This document shows positions 1 to 12,425 of a stretch of 64,000 nucleotides of DNA, piece by piece. Each line of letters starts with the position of its first letter. Position 1 is the stretch's first letter. Origin of the DNA: Nageia nagi (Eukaryota; Pinophyta); assembly GCA_050084985.1 (NCBI GenBank), contig JBITNC010000001.1, positions 71,424,001 through 71,488,000 of the forward strand, written 5' to 3'. The notes under the pieces were generated by a model. The model ran no database searches, was not told where the DNA came from, and saw only the letters and a list, made by a program, of their open reading frames with translations. The translations under genes were made by a program, and so were the position numbers.

Positions 1-1
1 G

Positions 2-481
2 GATTTGGATGAGGTTAAAACAATTCTTGGAATGAAAATAACAAGAGAAAAAAAAACACATGCTAAGATTAAGCCAAGAAGAATACATTGAAAAAGTACT
101 TAAAAGATTTAATATGAAGGATACAAAATTTGTATCTAAACTATTGGAAAAACATCTCAAACTCACTAAAAATTTAATTCTTAAGATAGATAAGGAAAAG
201 GAGTATATGAATAAGGTTCCCTATTCTTTTCTGGTTAGGAGTTTAATATATACAATGGTGTGTATTAGATAGGATATAGAACAAGTAGTGGGAGTTGTAA
301 GCAAGTTTATGAACAACCTAGGAAAGGATCATTGGGAAGCAGTTAAGTGGATCCTTAGCTATTTGAGGGGTACTTATCATTACTCTTTATGTTTTAAAGG
401 TTCTAACACTTATTTATAGGGTTATTTTGATTTTAACATAGCAAGTGATCTTGATGGTGAGAGAAGATGTAATGCAACTAA
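2..481 (+). pseudogene. Ty1/copia RT C-terminus and RNase H start, fragment
   Basis: Translation shows the end of a copia reverse transcriptase (LSQEEYIEKVLKRFNM, then a VPYS-like stretch and a CIR-stop-DI block where copia elements have CTRPDI). It then enters the RNase H start (YLRGTYHYSLCFKG, then SDLDGERR). The first 19 codons read in a different frame from the rest, so there is a frameshift near base 57; in-frame stops follow at 270 and about 417. Homology ends near 481 without the rest of RNase H or an LTR, and the upstream part lies outside the window. It is a dead fragment, distinct from the copia RNase H at 4.64 kb because the two overlap in protein coverage. Confidence 0.8.
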
Positions 482-485
482 AACT

Positions 486-2555
486 TTCACCATCTAAAAC
501 CCTTAAATTTAGGACCAATGATTTTTATATCATTTATCAATTTGTTGGCTTCTCAAGGTTTACTATTTATGGACTTATATCTCACATGTATTACATATTG
601 ATACCTTATCGACTTTATTTAGACCTCATATTTTCTTATAAGTATGAGGGTACGTTCACCAGGTTTTCGTTTGCAAGCGAATACTCCTAATGATTATGCC
701 TTGGTTTTTAGTTAAATGAGATATTAAACTTTATTACCTAAATAAAGTTCACCATATTCTATCATACAATTATGTTTGAGAAAGTGTACTTATCACATCA
801 TAAGGATTTAATAACACTAGTTTAAAATCTTTATTCAAGAAATCTTACGATTTAGATCTTGTGACAATCCCAAGCATCCCAAATTATTTCCTGTAGTATC
901 CCCAAACTATCCCATTTCTCCCCATTTGATCCCATTTATTCCCAAAGGGTGCCTAACATTTCTTGTATGGTCATAAATCTAAATTTCGATCCATATGACA
1001 AATTTAGGATCCTTTCCAAACATTTGGGATGATAGTGGATTTATTTGGGGTTCTTATTTCTTGCTAATGCCTTAGACCATTGTACATGCATTTGAATAAT
1101 ACTCATTTAATCATTCACGTTTTTACATGATTTTTATCAAACCTTGACTATATAATTAAATAATGATAAAGTGACTTGTTCAAAATAAGGATTATAACCA
1201 AACGTATCCTTAATGAATCTAAATCACATTATACAACATCTTACTAAATTAAATGAAGACTATTGAAATATCACCTTCTTAATTTTAATGTTGTTTCTCA
1301 TAAATCTCATTTTCTAAATTTTTTTGTCTCACTATTATCTTTCACGTATTATATTAAGTTAACTTCTAAGTCTTATATTTAAGATTTGGGATTAATAACA
1401 ATATTCTCTAATTACAATTAAAGACTATGTCTACAAATCTATTCATTAGTTTTTGGTAAGAGTAGTATGGATGATCTATGTATTAAAGTTTACTTTACCT
1501 ATAAAAGTCAAATTGATGAAGTAACAACAATAAGAATTCTTTATCATCCTTTACAATATTCTTGTATTATCCTTTGCTTTCATATGGGACTATAGTTCTT
1601 GCTTTAACATATACGAGATTTCAAAAGAGCATATTAAAGAATATAATTATTTACATATAGTTACTAACGAAAGTGTTATCAAATTTTGCATTTAACTACA
1701 AATAGATACAAAATGAATTTACTAAAGAAAAGTTGACTTAATATTGATTTAATTAACTTCTTTGTTATTCATATCCTTGTACTACCTCTTATCTTCATGT
1801 GGTACTATAGTTCCTAATATTTAAAAATAATTTCAAAGATCGCACTATAGAATAAAATAGATCATATATCCATTAAATGAACTTTAAGATGTTCTATCAA
1901 ACTTGTATTCCATTAACTTATTACATGAAGATATCAAACACATTAAATGAGGACAACCCTTATCATTCACAAGTGAGTGCCTTACAAATTTTACATAAGT
2001 AGATACATAGTAGATATTTCAAGTCTTAACTAGAGTTCTTTAATCTATCTTCGAATTTCTTGATGTAGAATCTTCATCTTTTTCTTTTGAATTATCTTCC
2101 AAAGATCAAAGGAGTTTGGGTCGATTACTAAGAATGGTTTAGAGCTTGAGTATCAGGACAATCGCTTTTTCACATTTGACCATGATGCAAGTAAATTTCA
2201 CTAAAATCTTTTCATTAATTCTAAAACTCCTTTTTCGGACCTCAAGAGGATTTATGGTCACCTCCCTTCCTTAATCTTATAATTGAATCTTTTATGAATA
2301 ATAGAAGCACATAAATCTTACTCCATTAATATTATTACCACATCATGCTATATATATCCTTCGTTATCAATCTTTCTACCATTATAATTAATTCAATTAA
2401 ATTATAATATCTATTTTATTCTAACAAGTTAATACTTTATCACACAAATTTTGTTGAACTTTCGAAATTACATTCTTTGTTAAGATAAAAACTATAAAGT
2501 AAAGTTCTATTATAGTGACTAACAAAGGATGGTAAATATCAAACAAAAAGGAAAA
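486..2555. other. Gene-free AT-rich stretch
   Basis: I see no domain-like translation in any frame here. Open frames are short and lack motifs. A run of short ATCCCA/TTCCC-type motifs lies at about 866-950. It may be decayed transposon or spacer DNA. Confidence 0.5.
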
Positions 2556-2559
2556 ATGA

Positions 2560-3330
2560 CTATCGAGAAGGAGATATGGATATCCATCAAGAGTAGTTGA
2601 AAATGGCTTCTCGCCGAATGTTATGGTTGTGAGTGCTTGAAAAAATAAATACAAAGTCCAGGGATTTTTCAACAAAATGCATAATGCAACATGTTTCCAT
2701 GGACTGTAATGTTAGCAGGATATGCATAAAAATGATTTTCTGAAAAGGATGCGCAATATATAAGAGCAAGGCCAAACTCTGAAACCTTTGCCAACAAATT
2801 TATTTTAGCATGTACCTTTGAGGGAGCTTGTGAAGATCTGCGTAGTTGAAAATGGTTTCACATCTAATCTTATGGTCAAAGCATAAGGAATCGTTTGACA
2901 ACATGCGTAATGCACAAGATGAGTGTTATGAACCGTAAAGCTAGGCTTTTCAGAAGTACAGCCAAACTTTGTAACCTTTGTCAGCATTTTCCTAGCGCGT
3001 ACAATTATGGAGGCGTACAAATGAGGTACAGAATTTCATCAAGAATAATTGAAAATAGTTTTTCCTCAAATATTAAAATCGTGGGAGTCCCAATAGCCAT
3101 GTCTACAAAATGTGGAGGAAAACACAAGGTCCAAAAAAGATTAAATTATATGCCTGATGCGCAGAGCTTCATGGAATGAAATGATGTTAGGACATACATC
3201 GAAAGGGTCTATGAACGCACTGATCATAGGCATATATGCAAACTGTGTATGCGTAGAGAAGATGCAACCATAGATTCATTAAATACAAAGATACAAAATA
3301 CGAACAATACGTTAAAAAAAAGTATGTGAA
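2560..3330. repeat. Degenerate tandem repeat, CpG-richer than surroundings
   Basis: Three diverged copies of a roughly 200-255 bp unit follow each other, starting near 2583, 2837 and 3040. Shared landmarks are AGTAGTTGAAAATGG near each unit start, an AATGCRTAATGCA block, and GCCAAACTYTGWAACCTTTG in the first two units. The third copy is partial. CpG dinucleotides are many times more frequent here than in neighbouring sequence. Short frames are open on both strands (for example 2805-3020 minus, 2895-3179 plus), but none resembles a protein I recognise. Confidence 0.6.
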
Positions 3331-4639
3331 ATGACTTTCAATATGATCATAGAAGATAAACAAAATATTTTATTTTTTGAGAAGGCGTTGAAGTTGAAGA
3401 AGTTTGCTAGTGAGGTGGGATTTTCTCCAACATGGACTCCCGTGAGTGTTCATGACTTGAGGTGTACATATCTAATCTTATCAACCATTTTAAATTTTAT
3501 GTCCCATCATTTAGACAATGCACTTTAATGTTTCCTACCTAGTAGATTATAAAAAGGGAATAATAAATCATACTCAGTGTATTTATGAACAAGTTTCATG
3601 TGCATTACGTACAATAAGATAAATAACATGTTTCCTCAATAAAAGTATAATATTTACATGTAATACCATATTCACACCTACATTAAACATTTTTTTTTCA
3701 AATCCTATTAATAACATCAAAATGAGTCTATATTATTATAATCAAAAATAAAAGGAAGGCACCTGAGCCTTGAGAGAGGGTTTTTTTTTCCACGTAATTC
3801 TAAACCTGAAGTTGAGACTAACAATAATGAAATGATAGTAGATAGATGATATTTTTTTGCCTAATGCTCCACCCCTCTATTTATAGTCCAAGAGACTCAA
3901 ACATGTTTAAATGGATATCTACTCATCATTTTAATAATTTTTGTGGCTGGTCTCAATAAAGTTGTTGATGAGTGTAGTGGTATTAATTAGCTTGGACCTC
4001 TTTTACATTAACTGACAAAATAATTCCAACCAGTGCCCCATACTTAACACAAGAAAACAAAATAGGTAGGGCCATAACTCCATTATTTTCATAAACCATT
4101 AATACCTTGTAACATCCCAAAATGACATTAGTCCTTTCTAAATTTTTTTTTTAATTTTTACTTTAATTTACTAATGACTATAAGTAAAAATTTGAATTCA
4201 AATGAATATTCCTTGCCCTCCCTTTTTGAATTTAAATTTCCAAAATTCTCAAAAGGAAGTTAATCACAAATTTTACCTACAATGGTTGTCTCATTTTGTA
4301 GGATAAATTGTTAGTCCACACACTCATCTACAAACACACATGCTTTATGAAAATTGACATTCATAACTATTATTCTACCATGCAACTATATGATTTATGA
4401 TGATCATTGGGGTTTGTCAACAAACTAATGCCAATCATTTCCTCTCTTACCCTTTTGTTTCTATCACCAATTCACCTTTGGTTCCTTGGATTTACAATTG
4501 TTCTTTTCATCTTGAAGTAACTTGTTACCTACATCATAAAATCTCAAAGCCAATATCAACTCAACATAAATAATACACATCTCCACCTAAAATTCATCAT
4601 CACATAACAATAATTCAAACATGGTTTTATTCATATTAT
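3331..4639. other. Gene-free stretch
   Basis: No protein homology is visible. The only regulatory-looking motif is a minus-strand TATA-like box (CTATAAATAGAG when read on the minus strand, about 3871-3884). It may belong to a decayed LTR in reverse orientation, but I could not find LTR ends. Confidence 0.4.
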
Positions 4640-5075
4640 CGATGATGCTTGAGGTCGACTAATGCCATTGGGTAGGTCCTTATAGAAGAACTATAGGTTA
4701 TCTCTTTACCATTGATGGTACAATGGTTAGTTGGATATCTAAGCTCCAATAGGTTGTGACTATCTCCACTACATAAGCTAAGTATGTTGATATTAAAAAG
4801 GCAACCAAAGAGCTGATTTGGTTATAAAGACTGTTGGAGGAATTAGGTAAGGTGCAAGTGGATGCAAAACTATGGAGTGATAGCCAATGTACTATCCATA
4901 TTGTAAAGAACTTAACCTTTAACTCTAGAACCAAGCATATCAAACTAAGGTAAAAATTAATTCAAGTAGCACTGGAGGATGGTTCAATCAAGTTAGGGAA
5001 GTTTCATACTTCACAAAATCCTACGTACATGTCCAATAAAGTTGTAATAAAGGAAAAATTAGGCTTTTGCTCAAT
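4640..5075 (+). pseudogene. Ty1/copia RNase H, 3' end of pol
   Basis: The translation follows a copia RNase H domain: an RRTIGYLFTIDGTMVSW stretch, a TISTT-stop-AKYVDIKKATKELIW block (normally STTEAEY), WSDSQCTIHIVKN, SRTKHIKLR and the closing LEDGSIKLGKFHTSQNP segment. Several stops interrupt it, including one at the catalytic E of the STTEAEY block. The domain is followed by a polypurine tract and LTR, as expected for the 3' end of a copia element. No upstream RT belongs to it in this window. Confidence 0.85.
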
Positions 5076-5154
5076 TTTGGTTGGCCTTAAGGAGTAAGGT
5101 TAATATGAGAACCTTTAAACCCTTATTCTAGTGTGTTACATAGGTATCAGTATC

Positions 5155-5166
5155 CAAGTAGGAGAT
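5155..5166 (+). other. Polypurine tract of the copia remnant
   Basis: CAAGTAGGAGAT lies immediately before the LTR start, the usual place of the plus-strand primer in copia elements (commonly CCAAGTGGGAGA). One G-to-A change is inferred. Confidence 0.65.
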
Positions 5167-5880
5167 TATTAAGTGTGGAGCCTGATTAGGACTTGATCTT
5201 TGCATTTCTCTATCTCTAGTCTCAACTGATGTACCAATCAGTGGTTAAATCAATTGATCAACTAGTCAATAATCTTTCGATGTATCAATTAGGTAGTGTA
5301 TGGTGGTGGAAATGTTATTGAGTAACTAGTCCAATTATATTAGATTCACACTAGCTAACCTATTTGATACATATTAATTGGGAAATAAAGAATTTTTAAT
5401 TCCATTTTGGGTAATCAAAATCATATTCAATCTAAAATTTATTGCAAATTTAGGGGTTACACATAGGGTGGGGAGTTATTCCATGGTTTCCTTGATAACT
5501 TTTGGGATCATGATGGTTTGCTAGCCTTCCTATAAATAGAGGTGTTTGGATTGAGGTCTATGTATGTAGGTTTGAGCATTGTTATGTTGTTGATTTGATG
5601 TGTTCATGTTTGAGAGTTTGAGAGAGATTTGTAGAGAGGATTTTTTGAATTCCAAAGTGAAGGTTGTGGCAAGGTTATGTTACTAATTTATTTCTTGGAA
5701 CACTTAGAATATTGAATAATGAAATGGGTTGAAAGCTTCTCCATGTATGTAGCCTACCTTGGGTGAACCACATTAATCTCTTATCGTACTTTATTAATGT
5801 GATTACTTGCTATTTAGTTCGTCATACTTGTTAATTCATTCTTTATTGAGTAGGAGGATTAATTGCTCATTTATATAAAA
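5167..5880 (+). repeat. 3' LTR of the copia remnant
   Basis: It begins TATTAAGTGTGGAG, matching the usual TGTTRAGTGTGG copia LTR start with TG decayed to TA. It carries a TATA box (TATAAATAGA, 5531-5540) and a downstream block containing CCTTGGGTGAACCACATTAA (about 5757-5776). A related block recurs near 40995. The 3' boundary is uncertain because the sequence passes into a gypsy integrase near 5880 and no partner LTR or target duplication is available. Confidence 0.6.
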
Positions 5881-6112
5881 CTTTTTGAATGTAACATAAT
5901 GTGTTGGATTAGAAAACCTAATAATAGAAAATTGGATTTGTATATGGCACTATAGTTCCAAACCAATGGTGGAAAAGTATCTCTAAAGATTTTGTTGGAG
6001 GTTTTCCTATGTTTAAAAGGGAACATAACTATTTTTTCATAGTTATGGATAGATTTAGTAACATGTGTATCTTAATTCCACACAAGAAGACTATTATTAG
6101 TCAAGAAGCTAC
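5880..6112 (+). pseudogene. Gypsy element A integrase, first half (split by insertion)
   Basis: The fragment starts within the integrase zinc-finger tail (KPNNRKLDLYM) and reaches the catalytic core start, KDFVGG, then HNYFFIVMDRFSNMCILIPH and a SQEA stretch. A small frameshift separates the two parts. The reading breaks exactly at the 5' LTR of element B, and the rest of the core resumes at 26074. The homologous integrase at 39.3 kb has the same residues in uninterrupted order, which confirms that these two halves were one gene. No RT or gag of this copy is present. Confidence 0.85.
6108..6112. repeat. Target-site duplication of element B, left copy
   Basis: GCTAC precedes the 5' LTR; ACTAC follows the 3' LTR at 26074-26078 with one G/A mismatch. 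Removing the element and one copy restores a continuous integrase frame. Confidence 0.85.
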
Positions 6113-7658
6113 TATTATAGACATTGCAACTTGCATTAATAAGAGAGATTATTTCTTGATTGCGTTATGCTTTAACAAGTTTGAAATATTTCAAAGGCAC
6201 CCAAAATGGTAGAAGATGGATGAAAGAGAACTTACTAGAGCTTGATGATACTCTTATCCATTGCATTTTCTTAGAGTACGATGAACTTTAAAGCAAAAGG
6301 ACTTTTCTAGAACTCGATGGACTTATAATTATACATTGTTCTTGGAACCTAAAGATCTTCATCTTTTGCACATTCTCCCAGAATATGGCTAGATTGTTAC
6401 CAAGGTATATCTTAGGAAAGTGGTATGATCAACCAATACACCTCATGCTTTCAAGAAAATTGACAGACTCAACCATGATTCATTCTTTTGGAGCCTGATC
6501 ATGTTCGTCAATATACACTAAAAACAACAACCATCTCCTATTGGTGTAAATAATGATAGTCTCAGTTATACTACCTAAGTTCAATAGGATTGTAAAAACA
6601 TTGTAATAATCTTAAGGAAAGCTTATGGTATTTCTCTAATCTTGTGAGAATAAGATTTTTTTTCTGCATTTAGGGGCTAAAGATAAAATACAGTTATCAT
6701 TTAATGTAAATTCAAGAAGTTATAGCTATGTAGATTCAAGTTGTAGCTTAGATATGTTATAGATTTCATATTTCTATTAGATCATAGTTAGTTGAGTACA
6801 AGCTGTAGTATATAGATTATATTTAGATTCTTATTACCATTGGTATATATTTTCAATTTTGAATCTATATATATAGCTCATATTGATATAAAATAAGAGG
6901 TTGGATATTTTAGCATTTGCACATAAGTAATAAAATATCTATTTTTCCAGCCCAAATTAAGTTTGGTGGCATATGTACATTTATTCCTTCATGTAATATT
7001 TGGATGGATTAAATGGTTAAATTATTTATATAATTCCTATTCTCCATGGTATGATGTATGAAATATTTATGACTATGGCCTCTGCTATCTTACACCCTAA
7101 TGATAGATGTTGCATTATAGGGATTGCTATGAGCTAGGGGTCCTTCCTCCAAGTTCTAATGGAATTCTTGGAAGCTCAGGTTGGCCCTGAGTAATATCAT
7201 TTCCATTTCTTTCCTACACTTTGAACCTTTTTATCTCTTTCATCATTTATATCCCTTTTCCTTTTGTTTACCATATTTCATGATGGATAAGGCACCGTTA
7301 TGATAAAATTGAAACAAGCTCAAGATCCTATTTACCTTTCTATAAGTGGGATATGTTTAAATAATATTATGAGATACTGATCTTCAAGGTTTTAAATTTC
7401 TAAAAGAAGAGCCACCTATGAGCAAAGCAATTTTATAGAGAACATTTATTCTTGATGTTCTCAAAATTCTCATTATTTAAATAGATCATGATTGTTTGAA
7501 AATGGCTTACCATGCACCATCTCAGATAAATAAAACCAAAGGTTGAATCAACTAAAAATTGATTCATCCAAGGATAGTTGGTTCATTATAAGGATAAATC
7601 TAACATTCTCAGACTCTATCACAAGATAAAGAGCTAAATTGCATTTTTTAGATCAACA
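6113..7658 (+). repeat. 5' LTR of element B
   Basis: This 1546-bp copy starts TATTATAG (3' copy TGTTATAG, so the TG end has decayed) and ends ATCAACA. It aligns along its length with 9716-10646 plus 25190-26073. A TATA-like box, CTATATATATAG, lies at 6865-6876. Compared with the 3' LTR it lacks about 270 bp near 7310. Confidence 0.9.
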
Positions 7659-7667
7659 ATCCATTTT

Positions 7668-7684
7668 TGGCATGCCTAGTGGGA
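7668..7684 (+). other. Primer binding site of element B
   Basis: TGGCATGCCTAGTGGGA begins with the TGG expected opposite a tRNA CCA end, nine bases after the LTR. Element C has TGGCATGCCCAGTGG at the equivalent place. I could not assign the tRNA species. Confidence 0.65.
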
Positions 7685-9703
7685 TGATTTCACATAGTCT
7701 TCATAAGAGATTGGCCTTCAACATGGCTATGAGAAGTACATTTATATTTGTTTAAGATAAATCTAATGATATCAACATACATACTAGCTAATTATGTTTG
7801 ATCTATTTCAAGGAAATAGAATGTTGACATGATCAATTCAAGATTCAAGATCTAGAGAATACAAGAAGTTATTTTTGAACTGTTAGAAGTTGAACAAAGC
7901 ACTCAGTAAAGATGACTTAGATGTCATTAAAAAAAATAATATTCTAAAATTAAATATTTTCATGTACCTATAATGTGTGGAGGTTAATTAGAATCAAGAT
8001 TTCCTTGATAAAGATTTTGAACCTGAGTAATATTGGGGGGTGGTTTCATCATCTCTTGAAAGAATGATCATTATATTTTGATAATAGAATATTAGAATAA
8101 TAGAGATAATATCATAAGGTTCTTATGTTCAAAAGGATTATCTATTAAATATACTACCAGCTATGGAATGCATATCAAATGATTAGATCTAAAGCAAATC
8201 TAGTGTGTTTTGAACTTATCTTATTCTAGGTATACATGTTTGAATCTATCTGACAAACTCATACAAAATGGATGTTTCTACAAAGATACACCCACCCAAC
8301 CCTTGCCTAATTTTTGAAAGAAGTACATTCTATTTTTAAGGTAATATTTTGATCTTTGCTCATTACATTGAAAAAATAACTTATAAAGTTACCCTTACAA
8401 ATGTGAGTGATCGTCATACATTAGAAAGGGGTTGATATGAATAAATAGTTATATTTTCAAAATATAGGTAGATATATTTTGGTAATACTAAGGGGCATGC
8501 CTAAAATATTTTTTTTTGTGGATAAGCCCTTGATACTTTACCATTACCTATCAAGTCCTACAATCCCAAGAAGCTATTTGCCATCAGTTCATGCCAAAGT
8601 ATCCAATAACTCATACTGATGTACTTTCATGATTACTATTATGTCTATTAATTGTAATATTCTTTGTTAGAAGAGTTATTATAGAATTTTGGTTAAATAG
8701 ACCAATGTATTTCAATGATAAAGTTTTTTCCTATGGATATTTTGCATGAAAACTTAGTTTAAAGATAAATCAAAAGAGTTTTCCATAGAGGTTATTGATT
8801 TGTATCCAGATTCAAAATTAATTAATCACATATAAAAGGAGATTTCTTGAAAAAGATAAGATGGATGATTCATAGAAGTATATATAGGAACAAACCTAAA
8901 GTAGTTAGGAATAATTCAGAATTATTTGAACCACTTTATTGAGATCTAGTTTTAAGAGAGATCATAGACAAATATATGTGAGTTTTCCTATAAATAGCTA
9001 ATGCATAGGAAGTATTAGAACATCCAAGTATAAAGTTCAAAGTGATCTTAAGGAATTAAAGATGCAGTGTGAAGCATGTAATGTAGATTAGTAGTGATCC
9101 TATAAATATATGTTTTCATCCATCCCATTTCATCCATTGTGATCTTCCATTGCGAATGATCCATATTATCCATCTTACCCCTCCATATGTTCCCTTCCTC
9201 ACATTATTCTCATACTCCCCTATTTCCCATTGTGTTTGTATTTTTGTACCTCATCGCCTTCATCACTTCATCCATCCTCTCAACTTTATGCCTCCATTTC
9301 CTTGTATTCTCTATGTTTGTTTTCCCACCTATGATCTCACCCCTCTTTCCCACCTTCCCCTTGAATTTACACACCCATTAATAATCTATTTTTTAACTAT
9401 CACATGACATATTAGAAAGGCTATCTAAAAAATGGTTCATAGGTGGAAATGAATTCAAAAACATCAAAAAAGCATGCTAAAGCAATGATTTACTTCAGTG
9501 TTTTATTTAAAAACTTATCAAAAATATTTTTTATGCTACAAATAGTTAAGGTTTTTACTAATTGATATGTGAATACTATTATGTTAATTTAAAATAATTA
9601 TTCTAAGTCTTTTTCGACCCATCCCACCCATACTAATGCATTGTTCCTACAAAATTTCTATTATATGATTTGTTGACTATTTTGACTCTTCAGAATAGCC
9701 AAT
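7685..9703 (+). other. Internal region of element B without pol
   Basis: About 2 kb of AT-rich sequence has no recognisable retroelement domain in any frame. A pyrimidine-rich segment (about 9120-9410) is open on the plus strand for 85 codons starting at 9150 and would encode a Pro-, His- and Phe-rich peptide. That looks like a composition effect rather than a gene. The structure fits a large non-autonomous (LARD-like) element. Confidence 0.6.
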
Positions 9704-9715
9704 GAAGGGGGAAAA
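9704..9715 (+). other. Polypurine tract of element B
   Basis: GAAGGGGGAAAA directly abuts the TG start of the 3' LTR and gives the element its plus orientation. Confidence 0.8.
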
Positions 9716-10646
9716 TGTTATAGAAATTGTAACTTGCATTAAGAAAGGAGATTATTTCTTGACTTCCTTATGCTTTTAAAAAGTTTGAAATATTTTAGAG
9801 GCATCTAGAATGATAATAGTTGGATGAAAGAGAAATTATCAAAGCCTGATGATACTCTTCTCCAATGCGTTTTCCTAGATTATGGAATACTTTAAAGTAG
9901 AAGAAATTTCTTGAAACCTAATGGACTTGTAATTTTACATTGTTCCTAAAACCCAACGATCTTCATCTTTGTGTATTCTCCTAAATTATAGCTAGACTAT
10001 TACTACAACATCTCATAGGAAAGTAGTCTAATCAACTAATACACCTCATGCTTTCCTAAAACCTGGTAAACTCAACCATGATTCATTATTCCAAGGCTCG
10101 ACCATGTTCACCAATGTCCACTTAAGACAATGACAATCTCCTATTGGTCTAAATAATGGCAATCTCAATTATACTACCTAAGTTTAGTAAGATTGTAAAA
10201 ATATTATAATAATCTTAAGCAAAGCTTCTAGCATTTCTCTGATCTTATGAGAAGAAGAGTTTTTAGCAACATTTGGGTTCTAAAGAAAAAATGGAGTTAT
10301 CATTTAGCATAAATTTATCAAGTTACAACTATGCAGGTTCAAGATGTAGCTTAGATATATTTTAGATTTTAGATTTTTGTTAGATAGTAGTTAGTTGAGT
10401 ACATGTTATAGTATATAGATTTTATTTATATTCTTATTATTGTTGGTAGATATATTCAAATCTAAAGCTATATATACAACTTATATCGATGTAAAATAGG
10501 AGGTTGGATTTTTTAGCATTTGTGCCTTAGTAATGAAATATCTATTTTTTTAGCCAAAACTGAGTATGGAAGCATCTACATATTTATTTCTTCATGTAGT
10601 CTTTGAATGGCTTAAATGGTTATATTATTTATATATTTCTTATTCT
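9716..10646 (+). repeat. 3' LTR of element B, first part
   Basis: It begins TGTTATAGAAATTG and matches 6113-7039 of the 5' LTR. It stops at ATTCT, where element C is inserted. The remainder is at 25190-26073. Confidence 0.9.
10642..10646. repeat. Target-site duplication of element C, left copy
   Basis: ATTCT here and at 25185-25189 is a perfect 5-bp duplication. The uninterrupted 5' LTR of B has a single ATTCT at the equivalent place (about 7035-7039), which confirms the empty site. Confidence 0.9.
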
Positions 10647-11659
10647 TATTGATCGGTATAATGTAACCTCAAAGGGTTTGGTCTAGTCAAATTCTCCATT
10701 GCTCGCAATAGTAGGTTCCTTGAAAGAGCAAAAGGTGGTGGAAATGTGCTCATGTTGGTTTTCTTCTCAATCTCTAAGTTATAGGACAATTCCTATCTAT
10801 TATAAAGTTTTAAAGTAATAGGAAATAGATAAAAAGGTATAGAGTTACAAGAAAGAGATTAACAAATTAAATTGAAACTAAAACAAGAATTTCATAGCTC
10901 GAGCATTGCAACATAGGCAACAATCCATAACCAAGATTAAGAATAGTAAGCTATATTACACTTGGGTTCTCACAATCATAATACATAGCCATAACTTAAG
11001 ACAACATCTCATACATAACATTTACAAAAGCAATAAACAGCCACTTATTGCAAAAGGGTAAAGCATTATCTATTTGCATTATCATATATGAAAGCATCTT
11101 ACAGACCTAGGCAAATTTATACATTTACATGCCCTATTGTGTTGTTGTCTATCATTAATATATATAATTACTCATCTTGATTGAAACTAGCAAAGAAAAA
11201 TCTTTACAATAAATATTACAACTATGTTCGATTACATAATAAATAAGTACTAATAGCATGACTATCTAGGAATTTGTAATTTTTGAATGGTCATATCCAT
11301 TGAGCTGCAATCCTCTTGACATGTCATTGACAACTCCTTCTTCATCCATATAGTTGATTGAATATGGCACTATAGCTAATTAAATAAGTACTCATCTATA
11401 GTCTAATAGGTACAATCTGGTACTATGTTCTATCTGTAGCTATCTACTTATTTGTAACCATTGATGGTCCATATTGTAGTTCTAAATGAATAGAGTAATG
11501 GGTTGTTGTGAAGAGTATATCAAATTAGTTCAAGAAGAAACTACCACTTTTATATGGAATTGAGTTGAAGTAGACACATTAATAAGGTCCTAGGTGTCAA
11601 ACACTTAAGATCAAGTAGACTCGAGTGTTACTTCATACCCACTACTCTTACCTTAGTCT

Positions 11660-12275
11660 AGTGAGTCTTATTTATTTTGATGGGTTTTGTTGATGATCTA
11701 GCTCTTCTTAGTACCCTTTAATTTTATCCAAAAGTTCTAACATCATCACTCAAAATAAATGGGCTCTATTTGGTATATTCATGAATCATCACCTATTATT
11801 ACTTATTTTGGGACTGTTGATTTTAGCCAAAAGTTCTGATGTCATTGCTCAAAATTGATGGGCTCTATTTGGTATCTTCATGAATCATCACCCACCATTA
11901 CCTATTCTAGGACCCATTGATTTTAACCAAAATTTTTGATATCATCACTCAAAATTTGTAGGCTCTATTTGGTATCTTCATGAATCATCACTTGCCATTA
12001 CTTGTTCTAGGACCTGCTGATTTTAGCCAAAAGTTTTGATGTCATCACTCAAAATTGATGGGCTTTATTCGCTATCTTTATGAATCATCACCTGTCATTA
12101 CTTATTCTATGACCTATTGATTTTAGCCAAAATTTCTAATGTCATCACTCAAAATTGATGGGCTCTATTTGGTATCTTCATGAATCATCACTTGCCATTA
12201 CTTGTTTCAGGATCCGCTAATTTTAGCCAAAATTTATAATGTCACTATTGAAAATTGGTGGATTTATTTACTTCT
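11660..12275. repeat. 100-bp minisatellite inside the left LTR of C
   Basis: Six tandem copies are recognisable by GGGCTCTATTTGGTATCTTC, with that landmark at about 11761, 11861, 11961, 12061, 12161 and a decayed one at 12261. Each unit also holds CATGAATCATCACC and TTTTAGCCAAAA. The units abut without spacers. Confidence 0.9.
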
Positions 12276-12304
12276 ATGCATCTCCTATTGATTATTTGGA
12301 CATA

Positions 12305-12425
12305 TTTTGGACTTATATTTACAAAAATCCTATACATTTTATTTACAACAACTCTTTGACACTATATTTACATCTTCCAAAAATTATATTTACAAAACTC
12401 TCGAACATTATATTTAGACTTTTCT
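12305..12425. repeat. 25-bp tandem repeat inside the left LTR of C
   Basis: About five imperfect copies carry the core TATATTTACAA followed by ACTCT and GACA/GAACA, spaced 24-25 bp apart. The same array is in the right LTR. Confidence 0.75.

Noticed and set aside
445-690. 81-residue plus-strand ORF
   Set aside because: It begins in another frame of the copia RNase H and continues into AT-rich sequence without motifs.
2580-3180. Minus-strand pieces looking faintly like a pentatricopeptide repeat protein
   Set aside because: The resemblance rests on a few scattered residues across different frames; the repeat unit does not match the 35-residue period. I keep it as a DNA repeat only.
4104-4135. 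TGTAACATCCCAAAATGAC as an LTR start
   Set aside because: It looks like a gypsy LTR start, but no second copy, primer site or polypurine tract was found.
1-5075. Copia fragments at 1-481 and 4640-5075 as one interrupted gene
   Set aside because: Both cover the start of RNase H (SDLDGERR and the equivalent block before GYLFTIDG), so they overlap in protein coverage and must come from different copies.
11660-12275. CRISPR-like array
   Set aside because: The 100-bp units abut with no unique spacers, the organism is a plant, and the array lies inside an LTR.
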